NCBI RefSeq assembly: GCF_000417875.1
Contig: NW_006920879.1
Span: 436,130 to 500,129, forward strand
DNA length: 64,000 bases
Origin: Pseudozyma flocculosa PF-1
Lineage: Eukaryota > Basidiomycota > Ustilaginomycetes > Ustilaginales > Ustilaginaceae
Direction of reading: 5' to 3'
Shown: piece by piece, positions 34,368 through 43,247 of the stretch
Layout: each line of letters begins with the position of its first letter
How positions within the stretch are numbered: position 1 is the stretch's first letter
The notes under the pieces: generated by a model
Database searches by the model: none
Seen by the model: only the letters and a program-made list of their open reading frames with translations
Told to the model about the DNA's origin: nothing
Translations under genes and position numbers: made by a program

Positions 34368-36183
34368 ATGGGTGCCTGGCAAAACTTCAAGGACGGCTTC
34401 AGGGCCGAGGAGGGAGACTCAACGTCCCTCTCCAGCGCCGCCCCGCCCAACTACGACGACAAGGGCGAAAAGGCCGACTACGACCCTCATGCCGTCGAGA
34501 CTCAAGGCGTCCCGGTCGCCGCTGAGAACAACGGCGGTCTCAAGCGTGGTCTCCACGGACGACACGTCCAGTTCATTGCCCTCGGTGGCTCCATCGGTAC
34601 CGGTGAGTGGCGCTGCGCGCCGACTGCCTCGCGCTGAAGCGTCATTCTCGCGCCCAGTTTCTTACCTGCCTCTTGTCCGTCGCGCCCCCTGCATCTCCAC
34701 AGGTCTCTTCATCGGCTCCGGAGGTGCCCTCGCCACTGGTGGCCCCGGTTTCCTCATGATCGACTTCATCCTGATCGGTTTCATGCTCCTCGCGGTCGTC
34801 ATGGCCCTTGGTGAACTCGCGTCCATCTTCCCCGTCGCCGGATCTTTCGCTGCCTACTCGACCCGCTTCATCGACCCCGCCGTCGGTTTCGCTATGGCCT
34901 ACAACTACTGGCTCCAGTGGCTCATCGTCCTCCCCCTCGAGCTCGTCGCCGCCTCGATCGTCATCACCTACTGGGACCCTAACGAGGTGGTGCCGCGCGG
35001 CGTCTGGGTCGCGCTCTTCCTCGTCATCATTGCCATCATCAACTTCTTCGGTGTCCGCGGATACGGAGAGTTTGAGTTCTTCGGCTCGCTCGTCAAGGTC
35101 CTCGCTGTCATCGGCTTCATCCTGGTCGGCATCATCATCAACTGCGGCGGTGGCCCGAACGGACGCTACTACGGCGTCGAGACGTGGCGCAACCCCGGTG
35201 CCTTCAACAACGGCTTCAAGGGCTTCGCCTCGGTCTTCGTCACGGCCGCCTTCTCGTACGCCGGCACTGAGCTCATTGGCCTCGCCGCCGCCGAGACCTC
35301 GAACCCGCGCAAGGAGATCCCCAAGGCTGCCAAGCAGATCTTTGCCCGTATCATCATCTTCTACGTCGTCTCGCTCTTCATCGTCAGCACCATCGTCCCC
35401 TACACCGAGCCCCGCCTTGGCTCCGGCTCGTACGACGCTCGCGCCTCGCCCTTCGTCATTGCCATCGACTACGCCAAGATTGACGTCCTGCCATCGATCA
35501 TGAACGCCGTCATCCTCATCTCGGTCCTCTCGGTCGGCAACTCGGCCGTCTACGCCGCGAGCCGTACCCTCGGCGCCATGGCCAACATCGGACAGGCCCC
35601 CAAGATCTTCTCCTTCGTCGACCGCAACGGACGCCCCGTCCCCGCCGTCCTGCTCTCGCTCATCTTTGGCCTGCTCGCCTTCCTCGTCTACGCCGCCGAC
35701 GACGCGCGCAGCACCGTCTTCAACTGGCTGCTCGCCATCTCGGGTCTGTCGACCATCATCACCTGGATGTGCATCTGCATCGCCCACGTCCGCTTCCGCA
35801 TCGCGTGGCAGAGGAACGGCCACACGCTCGAGGAGCTGCCCTGGAAGTCGCCCTTTGGCATCTACGGCTCCTACTTCGGCGCCTTCTTCAACTTCCTCGT
35901 CATCTGCTTCACCTTCTACACCGCCGTCTTCCCCATCGGCGAGGGCGAGATGACCAGCAGCGACCGCGTCACCGCCTTCTTCATGTCCTTCATCTCGGTC
36001 CCCATCGTCATCCTCTTCTGGGCCTTCTGGAAGATCGTCCACAGGTCCAAGATTGTCGCCATCGACGAGATCGACATCACCACCGGCAGGCGCGACCCCG
36101 TCCCCGTCGAGGTCCTCCGCCGCGAGCGCGAGGAGGCCGCCGCCCGCCCCCTCCACATCAAGATCTTCAAGGCCATCTTCTAA
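34368..36183 (+). CDS. Amino acid permease, fungal YAT family
   Basis: Plasma-membrane proton-coupled amino acid importer of the amino acid-polyamine-organocation superfamily. Two exons: 34368-34602 and 34703-36183, split by a 100-base intron in phase 1, giving 571 residues, the usual length for the family. The start is AGCCACCATGG, an optimal context. The N-terminal about 65 residues are cytosolic and acidic. The first helix carries the family signature GGSIGTG/LFIGSG, split by the intron, and the following helices include PVAGSFAAYSTRFIDPAVGF and SYAGTELIGLAAAETSNPRK. About twelve hydrophobic helices are visible, and a short charged C-terminal tail ends HIKIFKAIF. Substrate range cannot be read from sequence; it resembles general or dicarboxylic amino acid permeases (Gap1/Dip5 type). 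Codon use is highly biased to C-ending codons, consistent with strong expression. Confidence 0.95.
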
Positions 36184-36507
36184 AAAGGGGTCGATCTCCC
36201 CCTTGTGGACCGATCATCTTCCCACCTGCTGGATCTCTCTTGTCACGATACCCTCGACGCTTGCTTCTTTTCTCTCCCTACCCTTACCCCCCTCGCCATT
36301 CCACGCCCGAGTCACGAATCGCCCTTCTTGTATTTTCCAACCCCTTGATGATGACGACGAAGATGATAAAGCAAAAGTCAGCCTTCACAGCATAGCACAG
36401 CGCAGCAGCGCGTCTTCGTGTGTGAGATGCCTGTGCCAGCGTCGAGTGTGTGCCCGTCAGACGCTCGGATCGCAGGGTATGGTACGGTGGGCCACAGCAT
36501 GGGGCGA
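36184..36507. other. Convergent intergenic region
   Basis: 324 bases between the permease stop and the stop of the large minus-strand gene, comprising the two 3' UTRs. Nothing else is seen. Confidence 0.45.
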
Positions 36508-39500
36508 CTAAACACGTGGCAGCGGGCTGTCAGAACCGGAGACCGGGTCAGGAAGCTGTGCCTCGGGTGTATCGATGCCCTCGCCCCGTGCTGCCAAGGG
36601 CACGAGTCGTGCGTTTGAGGTGAGATAGGACACGAGGTCGACGTCAGCGTGCGCCGTCCCACGCCCCGTCACAGCAACAGGGCACTTACCGATCTCGACC
36701 ACTTCCTGCCTTTGCCTCTCATCCTTGATGCGGCCGGACCGGACCAGGTCGAGGTTTCTGCTCGCCACCTCTGACCGGACGCTCGAGGCGGCGAGCACGG
36801 CGTCCCACAGCGCCTTGCCCTCTTCCTTCCAGTCGAGGATGGCGGTGGGTGAAAAGGCGCAGATGAGCTGGAGGTGCAGGTAGACGTTCTTCAGCCGGCC
36901 TTGTGACGCCGACGCCGACGCTGACGCAGGCAACGAAAGAGTGTGGATCAGGACGCTCTCGAGGACGTTGAGCAGCGTATCCGTCGAGGGCGGTTCTGGT
37001 TGCTGGAGGGGTAACGCTGCGGCTGGACGGGTTGGTAGAGGCGGGGCGGCAAAGTGGTCGGTGCCCGTCGAGGGGACATCTCGTTGGGTCCCATCAAAGT
37101 CCATGAGTGAAAGCAGGTCATGGATGTTAGGCATCCCTCCCCTCGGCCCCGTCTCGTCGTCGTCGTCGTCGGCGGTGCCAGCACCGCGCGACTCGGCATC
37201 CTCCTCGTCGAGGTCGTCGTCGACGTACATCGACAGTGCCCGCCGCGCTCGTCTGGGCCCGTTTGAAAGCCCGCCGATGCTCGAGGGCCGCGAGGCGAGC
37301 GAGATGCGCGCCGGGCTGCAGGTTCCCCCCGCCGTTGGGCTACTCCCGAGCTGTACCGCAGCGGCGCCGGCCGGATCGTGTACGGATGAGGCGGTCGTCG
37401 ACCTTCTGCTGTGCCAGATGGACGCCCGCTTTCCGCCCTCGACGACGCTCAGATGGTGCGATGCGTTCGAGCGCCGTGGCAAGTGTCCGAGTCCGTCCCG
37501 CAGCAGCGGCGGCGGCAGTGGAGCCGTGGATGGTCCTCCCGCTGCTGCTGCGGACTGTGCAGCCGCCGCGGGTGCCTCTGGGACCGAGACGAGGCTAAGC
37601 TGCGTCACGACCAGCCTCGTGATGTTGAACAGGGCGCGCATCTTGTGGTGCGGGCTGGGATGATGGTCAAAGCGCTGCAGCAGACGATCGACGCCGCTCG
37701 ATGACAGCTTCGACGCGAGCTCTGGATCGCGATGTTGCAGCGAGCCTTCTACCCGGCCCAGGAATGCCCTGACCCACTTGTCTGGGTCATTCCTCCCAGC
37801 GGCAGCAGAAGAATCTCTTCCGTTCGTCGTTGCCATCACAGCCTCGGTCTGCGTGGCCATCGCCATGGCCTCGGAGAGCAGCAGTCCCGTAGCGGCGAGC
37901 TGGACCCGCTGCAGAAACGTCTCGAGGCCTACCACAGGCTCGGCTGGGAGCTCGCCAGCCTGTAGAAGCGCCTTGGTCGCGACGCCAAATGTGAAGATCG
38001 CCAGGTCCTCTGCATCGACACTGGCAGCCGCGTTTCCCCTGCGCTTCCGCGACGAGAGGAACGGCTTGGCGAGCAGCGCCTCCCTGCTCCAGAGCGGTGA
38101 CGAAAAGAAGCTGCCGGCGTCGCGCACGATCTTCTGGAATGCCGGATCGAGCCCCTGGACGAAGCTCGCCTTGTCCGCTGGCAGGGAAAGGTCGTGGATG
38201 CCCAGGCTCTCAAACCAATTCGGTTCTCCACTCGCGCGCTCGTCACTGCCGTGGTCGTGGTGTCCATGAAGACCGAGTGTGGCGGCCATGATGCTGCTGG
38301 CCACCTCGGGACTGGTGCGGATTTCGCACGCGTACCAGCAGCGGGTCCGGAGCTCCTGGAGGCTGCTGAGCAGGATGCGAGCCTTGGTGCTCAACTCGGT
38401 CCATTCGCCTTCGAGCCGCGATAGGCGCGCCTGCGTCTTGACTTGATGAGACTCGCACTTCCTGACCTCGTCCCGGAACGGTAGAAGGATCCGCTCGGCG
38501 AGCGGGGCGAAGTCGGTGCCACTCGAGCGCCCAGGCGCGCTGATCAAGGACGGAGCGGCCCTGGAGCAGTACCGCAGTACCGCGGCCGTCTGCCGGAAGA
38601 GCACCGCATCGACAAAGTTCTCGTGCTCCTCGGCTCGTCGTGTCGCCACCTCGAAGGTCTCCGGCAGCGAAGGGGCGCTGCGCGTGCTGTACCCTCTCCG
38701 AATGAGAGCCAGCATGCCGCGGCGGACTTCTTCAACCGGCAGATGGCTCAAACCCGAGGGACCAGTGCTTGAACCGGCATCGTGCCCCTGCTGCAGCAGG
38801 ACATGAGTCGGCGCATTCGTGACGGGCGAGGCCCGTGAGGTGGAGGCAACGCTAGCGAAGGTCTGCGCAATCGACCCTACCGCTGGATCAGCACACCGCG
38901 GCTTCGGCGTCGCCGCGCCATCCCGACGAGTGTTATCGACCACGTTTGCGTCGAGTTGGAAGAGAGAATCGAGCGTTTTCTCGGCGAATGGCGAGCACGG
39001 CGGGCTCTCCCAGTCGCAGCAGGCGTCTGCCTGCTCCTCGGACTGGGCTGATGACGAGGCAACGGAGAAACCCGAGCTCGGACCAGCAATGTCGGCGGCG
39101 AGGAAGCTTGATTGTGCCTTCGTGGTAGCGTCGGGATCCGGATCCGTACTGGCTTGCGTAGGCCGACGGAAGGTGGTGCGGTCTAAGCTGAGGCTGAAGT
39201 CGCCCCGTGGACGCTGTGCAAGAGCCTGCTGTGCCTCCTCGACGAAGCAATCGACCTCGGAAAGGGACGTCGAGACGCATGCCTTCATCCGCCGCGAGTC
39301 GAAAGCGGCATAGAGGAGAGGCAAATCGTAGGCATCCGTCGAGTCGGCCGACTTGCCTGGCCGCGTAGATTCCCTGATCGCTTCCAGCAGCGATTCGACG
39401 TCCTTCCTCTCAACATGACGACGGCTCGGATGCGGCGCGCCTGATTCGCCCGTTGCGGGCGCGACTCTAGTGTTGCAGCAGGCGGCATCGAGAAAACCAA

Positions 39501-42102
39501 GGACCGAAGCCTGGGTGAAGGCCAGAGCTTCGTTGCGGGACAGCGAGAAGGCCTTGGCCTCGGTGGCAGGAGCCGGCTGCGCAGCGTCAAAACCTGCGTC
39601 GCTTGATCTATTGTGCACCTCGTAATCGGCGCCAAAAAGATCAAGCAAGCGTCGACACCCAGCGGCGAGGCCTTCGGGCTGCTCGGGCTGCTCGAACTGG
39701 ACCGGCGACACCGAGGACACGCGGGCGCACTTGACGATCCCGCTATACAGGGCGCGATGCAGCCCGTTGAGCGCTCGGCACGAGACTTCGTCAGACGTCC
39801 ACACATCCTCGAATCCTCGGATGCCCTTGTCCGCGGTCGCGTCACGCAGGTCTTCATATGAAAGCGCATCGTCGACCGGCAGCCGTGTGCTGTGGGCGGC
39901 CCAAAGGAGCTTGCCACCGCGCAGTGACCTGCCCAGGTTCTCGGGGTGCGTGATGAGGTCGCGTAGGACCGTGAAGGCGAACCATCTCACGACGATGACG
40001 AGACGGATCTTACGGCTCTCCTCGGGGAATTCCGAGGCTGGGAAATGCTTGCGCAACAGGCGGTTCGACAGTCGGCAGGCTAGAGGCAGCGAGGACCTCG
40101 CACCAACGCCGGCCGTCTTTTCATCTCCAGACGCTGAGCCGCCGATGAGGATTTGCAGCACCCGCGGCGCGAAAGCCGTGACGGGATCGGCGGGCTCAGC
40201 CTCTTTGGCGGCGAGATTGACCGTTTGGCCGCTACTCGCGATCCGCCTCGGCCTCGGCCTGAAGGGTGAAGCCTCCGGCGATGGTGAGCCGCTCGCGGCG
40301 GCTATCGCTTCAAGCGCCGAATGGGCGTCTTTGGCTGGGCTTTTTGCCGTACCGACTGCTGCCATCGAAGCCGAAGATACCTGTGCTGCGGGACCACCCA
40401 TGGCGGACGCACCGAGCAGCTTGAAGGCAGAGCTGCTCCCGAGCGCGATGTGCTTGGCGTCTGAGTCGCCGGACGGCCCACCAGGCGCTGAAAGCTCCGG
40501 TCGCTCGGCATGCACTCCTGCAGTCGTCGCAGCAGCACCCGTGGTCGGCTTGACGAAGCGCGACACAGACAGGGTGGGGGGCACCTTGATGCCATCGTCC
40601 TTGCGATCTTCGCTAAGGCGCTCCTGAGGTGTGGCCGCAGGATCTTGCTCATTTCCGCGCTGTGTTGCTTCGCTCTGCTTTTCTGACCCGGCAACCACGG
40701 CATGGCTGGCGTCTGTGCCTGCACGGCCGATGAGCTTGCTGCCAATGTTGCCCCCGGCCGTCAGTAGGCCGCTGATCGTTGTCATGCCCGAGTGAAGGCT
40801 CGCGTTCCACGCATCAGCCGCGCTGCTGCCGAGCGCAGACAGCGGCGCTGTCGCGGAGCGCGGCCATATGCTGGCCGATAGCTCTGCAGAGAGCGGGTGC
40901 GATGGTCTTCTGCCAAAACCTTCGAGCTGCCTCGGCGAGGCGGTCGTCTCCCTTCGGCGACACTCTTCGAGGAAGGCGAGAAGTTCAATCTCGAGGGCAG
41001 GCGAAGGCGCAAGCGGGTCCCGTTGCAGGTCCCGCTCACAGGCGGCTACATCATCGCCCTGCTCCCGCAGATCGGCCGCGTGCAGGATGTCGAGCACGGT
41101 CATGAAGAGGAGGTCGGCTTCCCTGCCATCGAGCTGATCGCTCTGCTTGATGCCCCGCACAAAGATGTGCTCGGCGAGCTCGAGCGCGGCCGAGGTTCCC
41201 CTTGCCGCGATGACGACGCCAAAGGCGGCCGCGACATCCTCTGGCGAGAGCCTCTGCGAGTGCGACGCCTCTCCGCCTGACCTGTCGCTGACCGATGCCC
41301 GTATGATGGACGAGGCTAGCGCCCGGAGATTGCCGATGCCGAATCGGAGCACCTTGAGCAACAGACTGGCGTCCTTGGTTGGCAGAGCCGTAGCGCCAGC
41401 ACCGTCCGAGTCGCCCAATGGCGTGTTTGGGCCGATCCAGCCGGAGAGTGGGGTCGGTCCGTCTCCGATGGCCGCAGCGTTGGCCCCTTTCCCTTGGCGA
41501 TGTCGCGGTCTCGGAGCCGTCCCGAGCCAACCCTCGTCCGCCTGGTGGCCTTTGAGGGCGTGGCGGGAAGCGCTGGACCAGTTGGCGTCAAAGCGGCCGA
41601 GAGCACGGCCGTAGGCTTCGGCGAACCCGGCAGCCTCCTTCCCGAGAGCCTGGCGCAGAGCGGCGTCGCGCTGGCCCGTCGGCGATCCCGATAGCAACGA
41701 GGACGGCGATGCCAAGAGTTTGCTGGGGGTCGCTAGCGGATACGAGGGGCTGTTCGAGCCAGCAAGCGCTGCGGAAGAGCTGAAAGACCGCGTGAGCGAT
41801 GATGATCCGCCGCCGCCGCTGCCGCTGCCATCGCCGCTGCTCTTTGGCGCTGCAGAGGCAGGCGGAGCAGTCTGCCGGGCTATCTCGCTGGCCCATTCGC
41901 CCGTGACGGCCTGGCTGAGCGTGGCGATCCTCTGGTGAGCACGTTCCAGGCCGAGGCGATCGGATTCGAGGTCCGAGAGGGCGCGCAGCGCGAGCGAGAC
42001 GGCGTGGAGGCGGTGCTGCAGCGCATCGTCGAGGCGGGCAGAGCTGGCGAGCTGGACGGGTAGGCGGTGTAGGTGCGCTTGGAGCTCGGTGAGCTGTTCC
42101 AT
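36508..42102 (-). CDS. Unrecognised large protein of about 1830 residues
   Basis: One long frame from the ATG at 42102 (MEQLTELQAHLHRLPVQ). A 99-base intron (36689-36591) with a perfect GTAAGT donor, CTGAC branch site and GGCAG acceptor probably removes 33 codons, giving 1831 residues; unspliced, the frame stays open and gives 1864. The N-terminal 75 residues form a coiled coil. Helical stretches lie near 220-350 (LLLKVLRFGIGNLRALASSI), 680-800 (IRLVIVVRWFAFTVLRDLI), 1150-1400 and 1600-1810, separated by Ser/Ala-rich disordered linkers. The segment near 690-720 vaguely recalls the helical core of RasGAP-like folds such as GAPVD1, but no arginine finger or VPS9 motif can be pointed to, so no function is assigned. 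It is convergent with the permease. Being uninterrupted over more than 5 kb, it is certainly a real gene. Confidence 0.8.
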   Translation of the reverse strand: MEQLTELQAHLHRLPVQLASSARLDDALQHRLHAVSLALRALSDLESDRLGLERAHQRIATLSQAVTGEWASEIARQTAPPASAAPKSSGDGSGSGGGGSSSLTRSFSSSAALAGSNSPSYPLATPSKLLASPSSLLSGSPTGQRDAALRQALGKEAAGFAEAYGRALGRFDANWSSASRHALKGHQADEGWLGTAPRPRHRQGKGANAAAIGDGPTPLSGWIGPNTPLGDSDGAGATALPTKDASLLLKVLRFGIGNLRALASSIIRASVSDRSGGEASHSQRLSPEDVAAAFGVVIAARGTSAALELAEHIFVRGIKQSDQLDGREADLLFMTVLDILHAADLREQGDDVAACERDLQRDPLAPSPALEIELLAFLEECRRRETTASPRQLEGFGRRPSHPLSAELSASIWPRSATAPLSALGSSAADAWNASLHSGMTTISGLLTAGGNIGSKLIGRAGTDASHAVVAGSEKQSEATQRGNEQDPAATPQERLSEDRKDDGIKVPPTLSVSRFVKPTTGAAATTAGVHAERPELSAPGGPSGDSDAKHIALGSSSAFKLLGASAMGGPAAQVSSASMAAVGTAKSPAKDAHSALEAIAAASGSPSPEASPFRPRPRRIASSGQTVNLAAKEAEPADPVTAFAPRVLQILIGGSASGDEKTAGVGARSSLPLACRLSNRLLRKHFPASEFPEESRKIRLVIVVRWFAFTVLRDLITHPENLGRSLRGGKLLWAAHSTRLPVDDALSYEDLRDATADKGIRGFEDVWTSDEVSCRALNGLHRALYSGIVKCARVSSVSPVQFEQPEQPEGLAAGCRRLLDLFGADYEVHNRSSDAGFDAAQPAPATEAKAFSLSRNEALAFTQASVLGFLDAACCNTRVAPATGESGAPHPSRRHVERKDVESLLEAIRESTRPGKSADSTDAYDLPLLYAAFDSRRMKACVSTSLSEVDCFVEEAQQALAQRPRGDFSLSLDRTTFRRPTQASTDPDPDATTKAQSSFLAADIAGPSSGFSVASSSAQSEEQADACCDWESPPCSPFAEKTLDSLFQLDANVVDNTRRDGAATPKPRCADPAVGSIAQTFASVASTSRASPVTNAPTHVLLQQGHDAGSSTGPSGLSHLPVEEVRRGMLALIRRGYSTRSAPSLPETFEVATRRAEEHENFVDAVLFRQTAAVLRYCSRAAPSLISAPGRSSGTDFAPLAERILLPFRDEVRKCESHQVKTQARLSRLEGEWTELSTKARILLSSLQELRTRCWYACEIRTSPEVASSIMAATLGLHGHHDHGSDERASGEPNWFESLGIHDLSLPADKASFVQGLDPAFQKIVRDAGSFFSSPLWSREALLAKPFLSSRKRRGNAAASVDAEDLAIFTFGVATKALLQAGELPAEPVVGLETFLQRVQLAATGLLLSEAMAMATQTEAVMATTNGRDSSAAAGRNDPDKWVRAFLGRVEGSLQHRDPELASKLSSSGVDRLLQRFDHHPSPHHKMRALFNITRLVVTQLSLVSVPEAPAAAAQSAAAAGGPSTAPLPPPLLRDGLGHLPRRSNASHHLSVVEGGKRASIWHSRRSTTASSVHDPAGAAAVQLGSSPTAGGTCSPARISLASRPSSIGGLSNGPRRARRALSMYVDDDLDEEDAESRGAGTADDDDDETGPRGGMPNIHDLLSLMDFDGTQRDVPSTGTDHFAAPPLPTRPAAALPLQQPEPPSTDTLLNVLESVLIHTLSLPASASASASQGRLKNVYLHLQLICAFSPTAILDWKEEGKALWDAVLAASSVRSEVASRNLDLVRSGRIKDERQRQEVVEIGKCPVAVTGRGTAHADVDLVSYLTSNARLVPLAARGEGIDTPEAQLPDPVSGSDSPLPRV

Positions 42103-43247
42103 TCCCCCCTTTGTTGGTCGGTGAGTCGAGCGGCCCCCGCTGCACAAGATCCGAGCGCCCGCCAGTCGTGAACAAGGCAAGAGATGGAGGTGGTGGGGCT
42201 GCGTCTACCACCAGAGACGTGAGGCTTTGTGGGGAAACGCGCGTGGGGCGGGGGTGGAGGAGCCCAAGCAGCAACAACCAGGCGGCCATGCGCAGGGCAT
42301 GGGCGAGACCAGCACGACGTACGGCCAGCTCAAGCAGCCCCCGACCGGATGGCCTCCAGCCGCTCCAGCAGCAAGCTCTGCCTCGACCTCCGGAAAGCCG
42401 CGACCGGAGAACCTAGGGACGGCGCACCACAAGCTAAGGTCCGCGGTAACGAGGAGAGCATGAGGCAGGTCGACAGGGTTTTTGGTGTTGTTTGATCCGC
42501 TCTTTTCCAGCAGAGAAGCAAGCACACACGGCAGGCAGCCCCGGTCGGACCAGCGCGGTCGTCAGCCGGCGAGACCCCAGCCAAGCCTGCCGCCCTCATG
42601 CTTTTGCCAAGTTTTAGAAAATGTCGACTTTCAGATCCTAAAAGCGAGGTGTCCCAGCTGGAATCTTGCAACTTTTGAGAAATTTGCCAGGCGTCCTCGA
42701 GACTCGAACACCTGAAGAAATCCGGGGGATCGCCAATTTTTAGACTCTTTTTCTTTTTCTTTTGGGCAGTTGGTCGCTGATGCCTCGCAGGGATCAACAA
42801 CGGATCGCGGGTTCACCGCCGCTGATTTAAAAAACCGCTGGATTCCAAAATTGTCGGCGAGGTCAGCAGCCCTTTCTTTGAAAACGTCAAGACGTCGAAG
42901 TTCCTGAAAGTTGCTAAAACTCAAAACTTCGCGACCGGCCCTTGATCCTCCGAACAGGCGCTTCCCGCCGCGAGGCGGTATTCCTGCTGCCAAGTCTCCT
43001 TGCCGCTCAGCCACGCCTTCCATCGCTTGCCTCCGCTTCTCCGGCGCGGCTAGGACGGGGGAACGGCAAGCTACCGTCCGCCACCGACAGCCTGCCAGCA
43101 GACAGACTCAGACTCACACACACCGCGATGGGTCAAGAACGAGTGTACTTGCTGTGGGCAGGTATCCCCCTCGACGCCTGCGCAACATGTCACAGACAGG
43201 TCCTACGGTATACATGAGGTTCCAAGGCGCAAGACGGGAACGACGCA
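42103..43247. other. Intergenic region with an AT-rich island
   Basis: 1.15 kb between two minus-strand genes (3' end of the ankyrin-DIL gene at 43248, start of the large gene at 42102). Around 42600-42930 base composition drops sharply in GC compared with the rest of the window. This part holds related A/T-rich words such as AAGTTTTAGAAAA, AACTTTTGAGAAA, CAATTTTTAGAC and, inverted, GCTAAAACTCAAAACTT. No gene is supported. Confidence 0.6.

Noticed and set aside
34642..36156. Open frame of about 500 codons antisense to the permease
   Set aside because: Composition is Asp/Glu/Val/Gly-rich as expected for antisense of a C-biased membrane protein; no start logic or domain.
42690..42760. Possible snRNA (Sm-site-like AATTTTTAG) or tRNA T-arm-like word
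   Set aside because: No conserved U4, U5 or U6 core sequence nearby and the stems do not pair.
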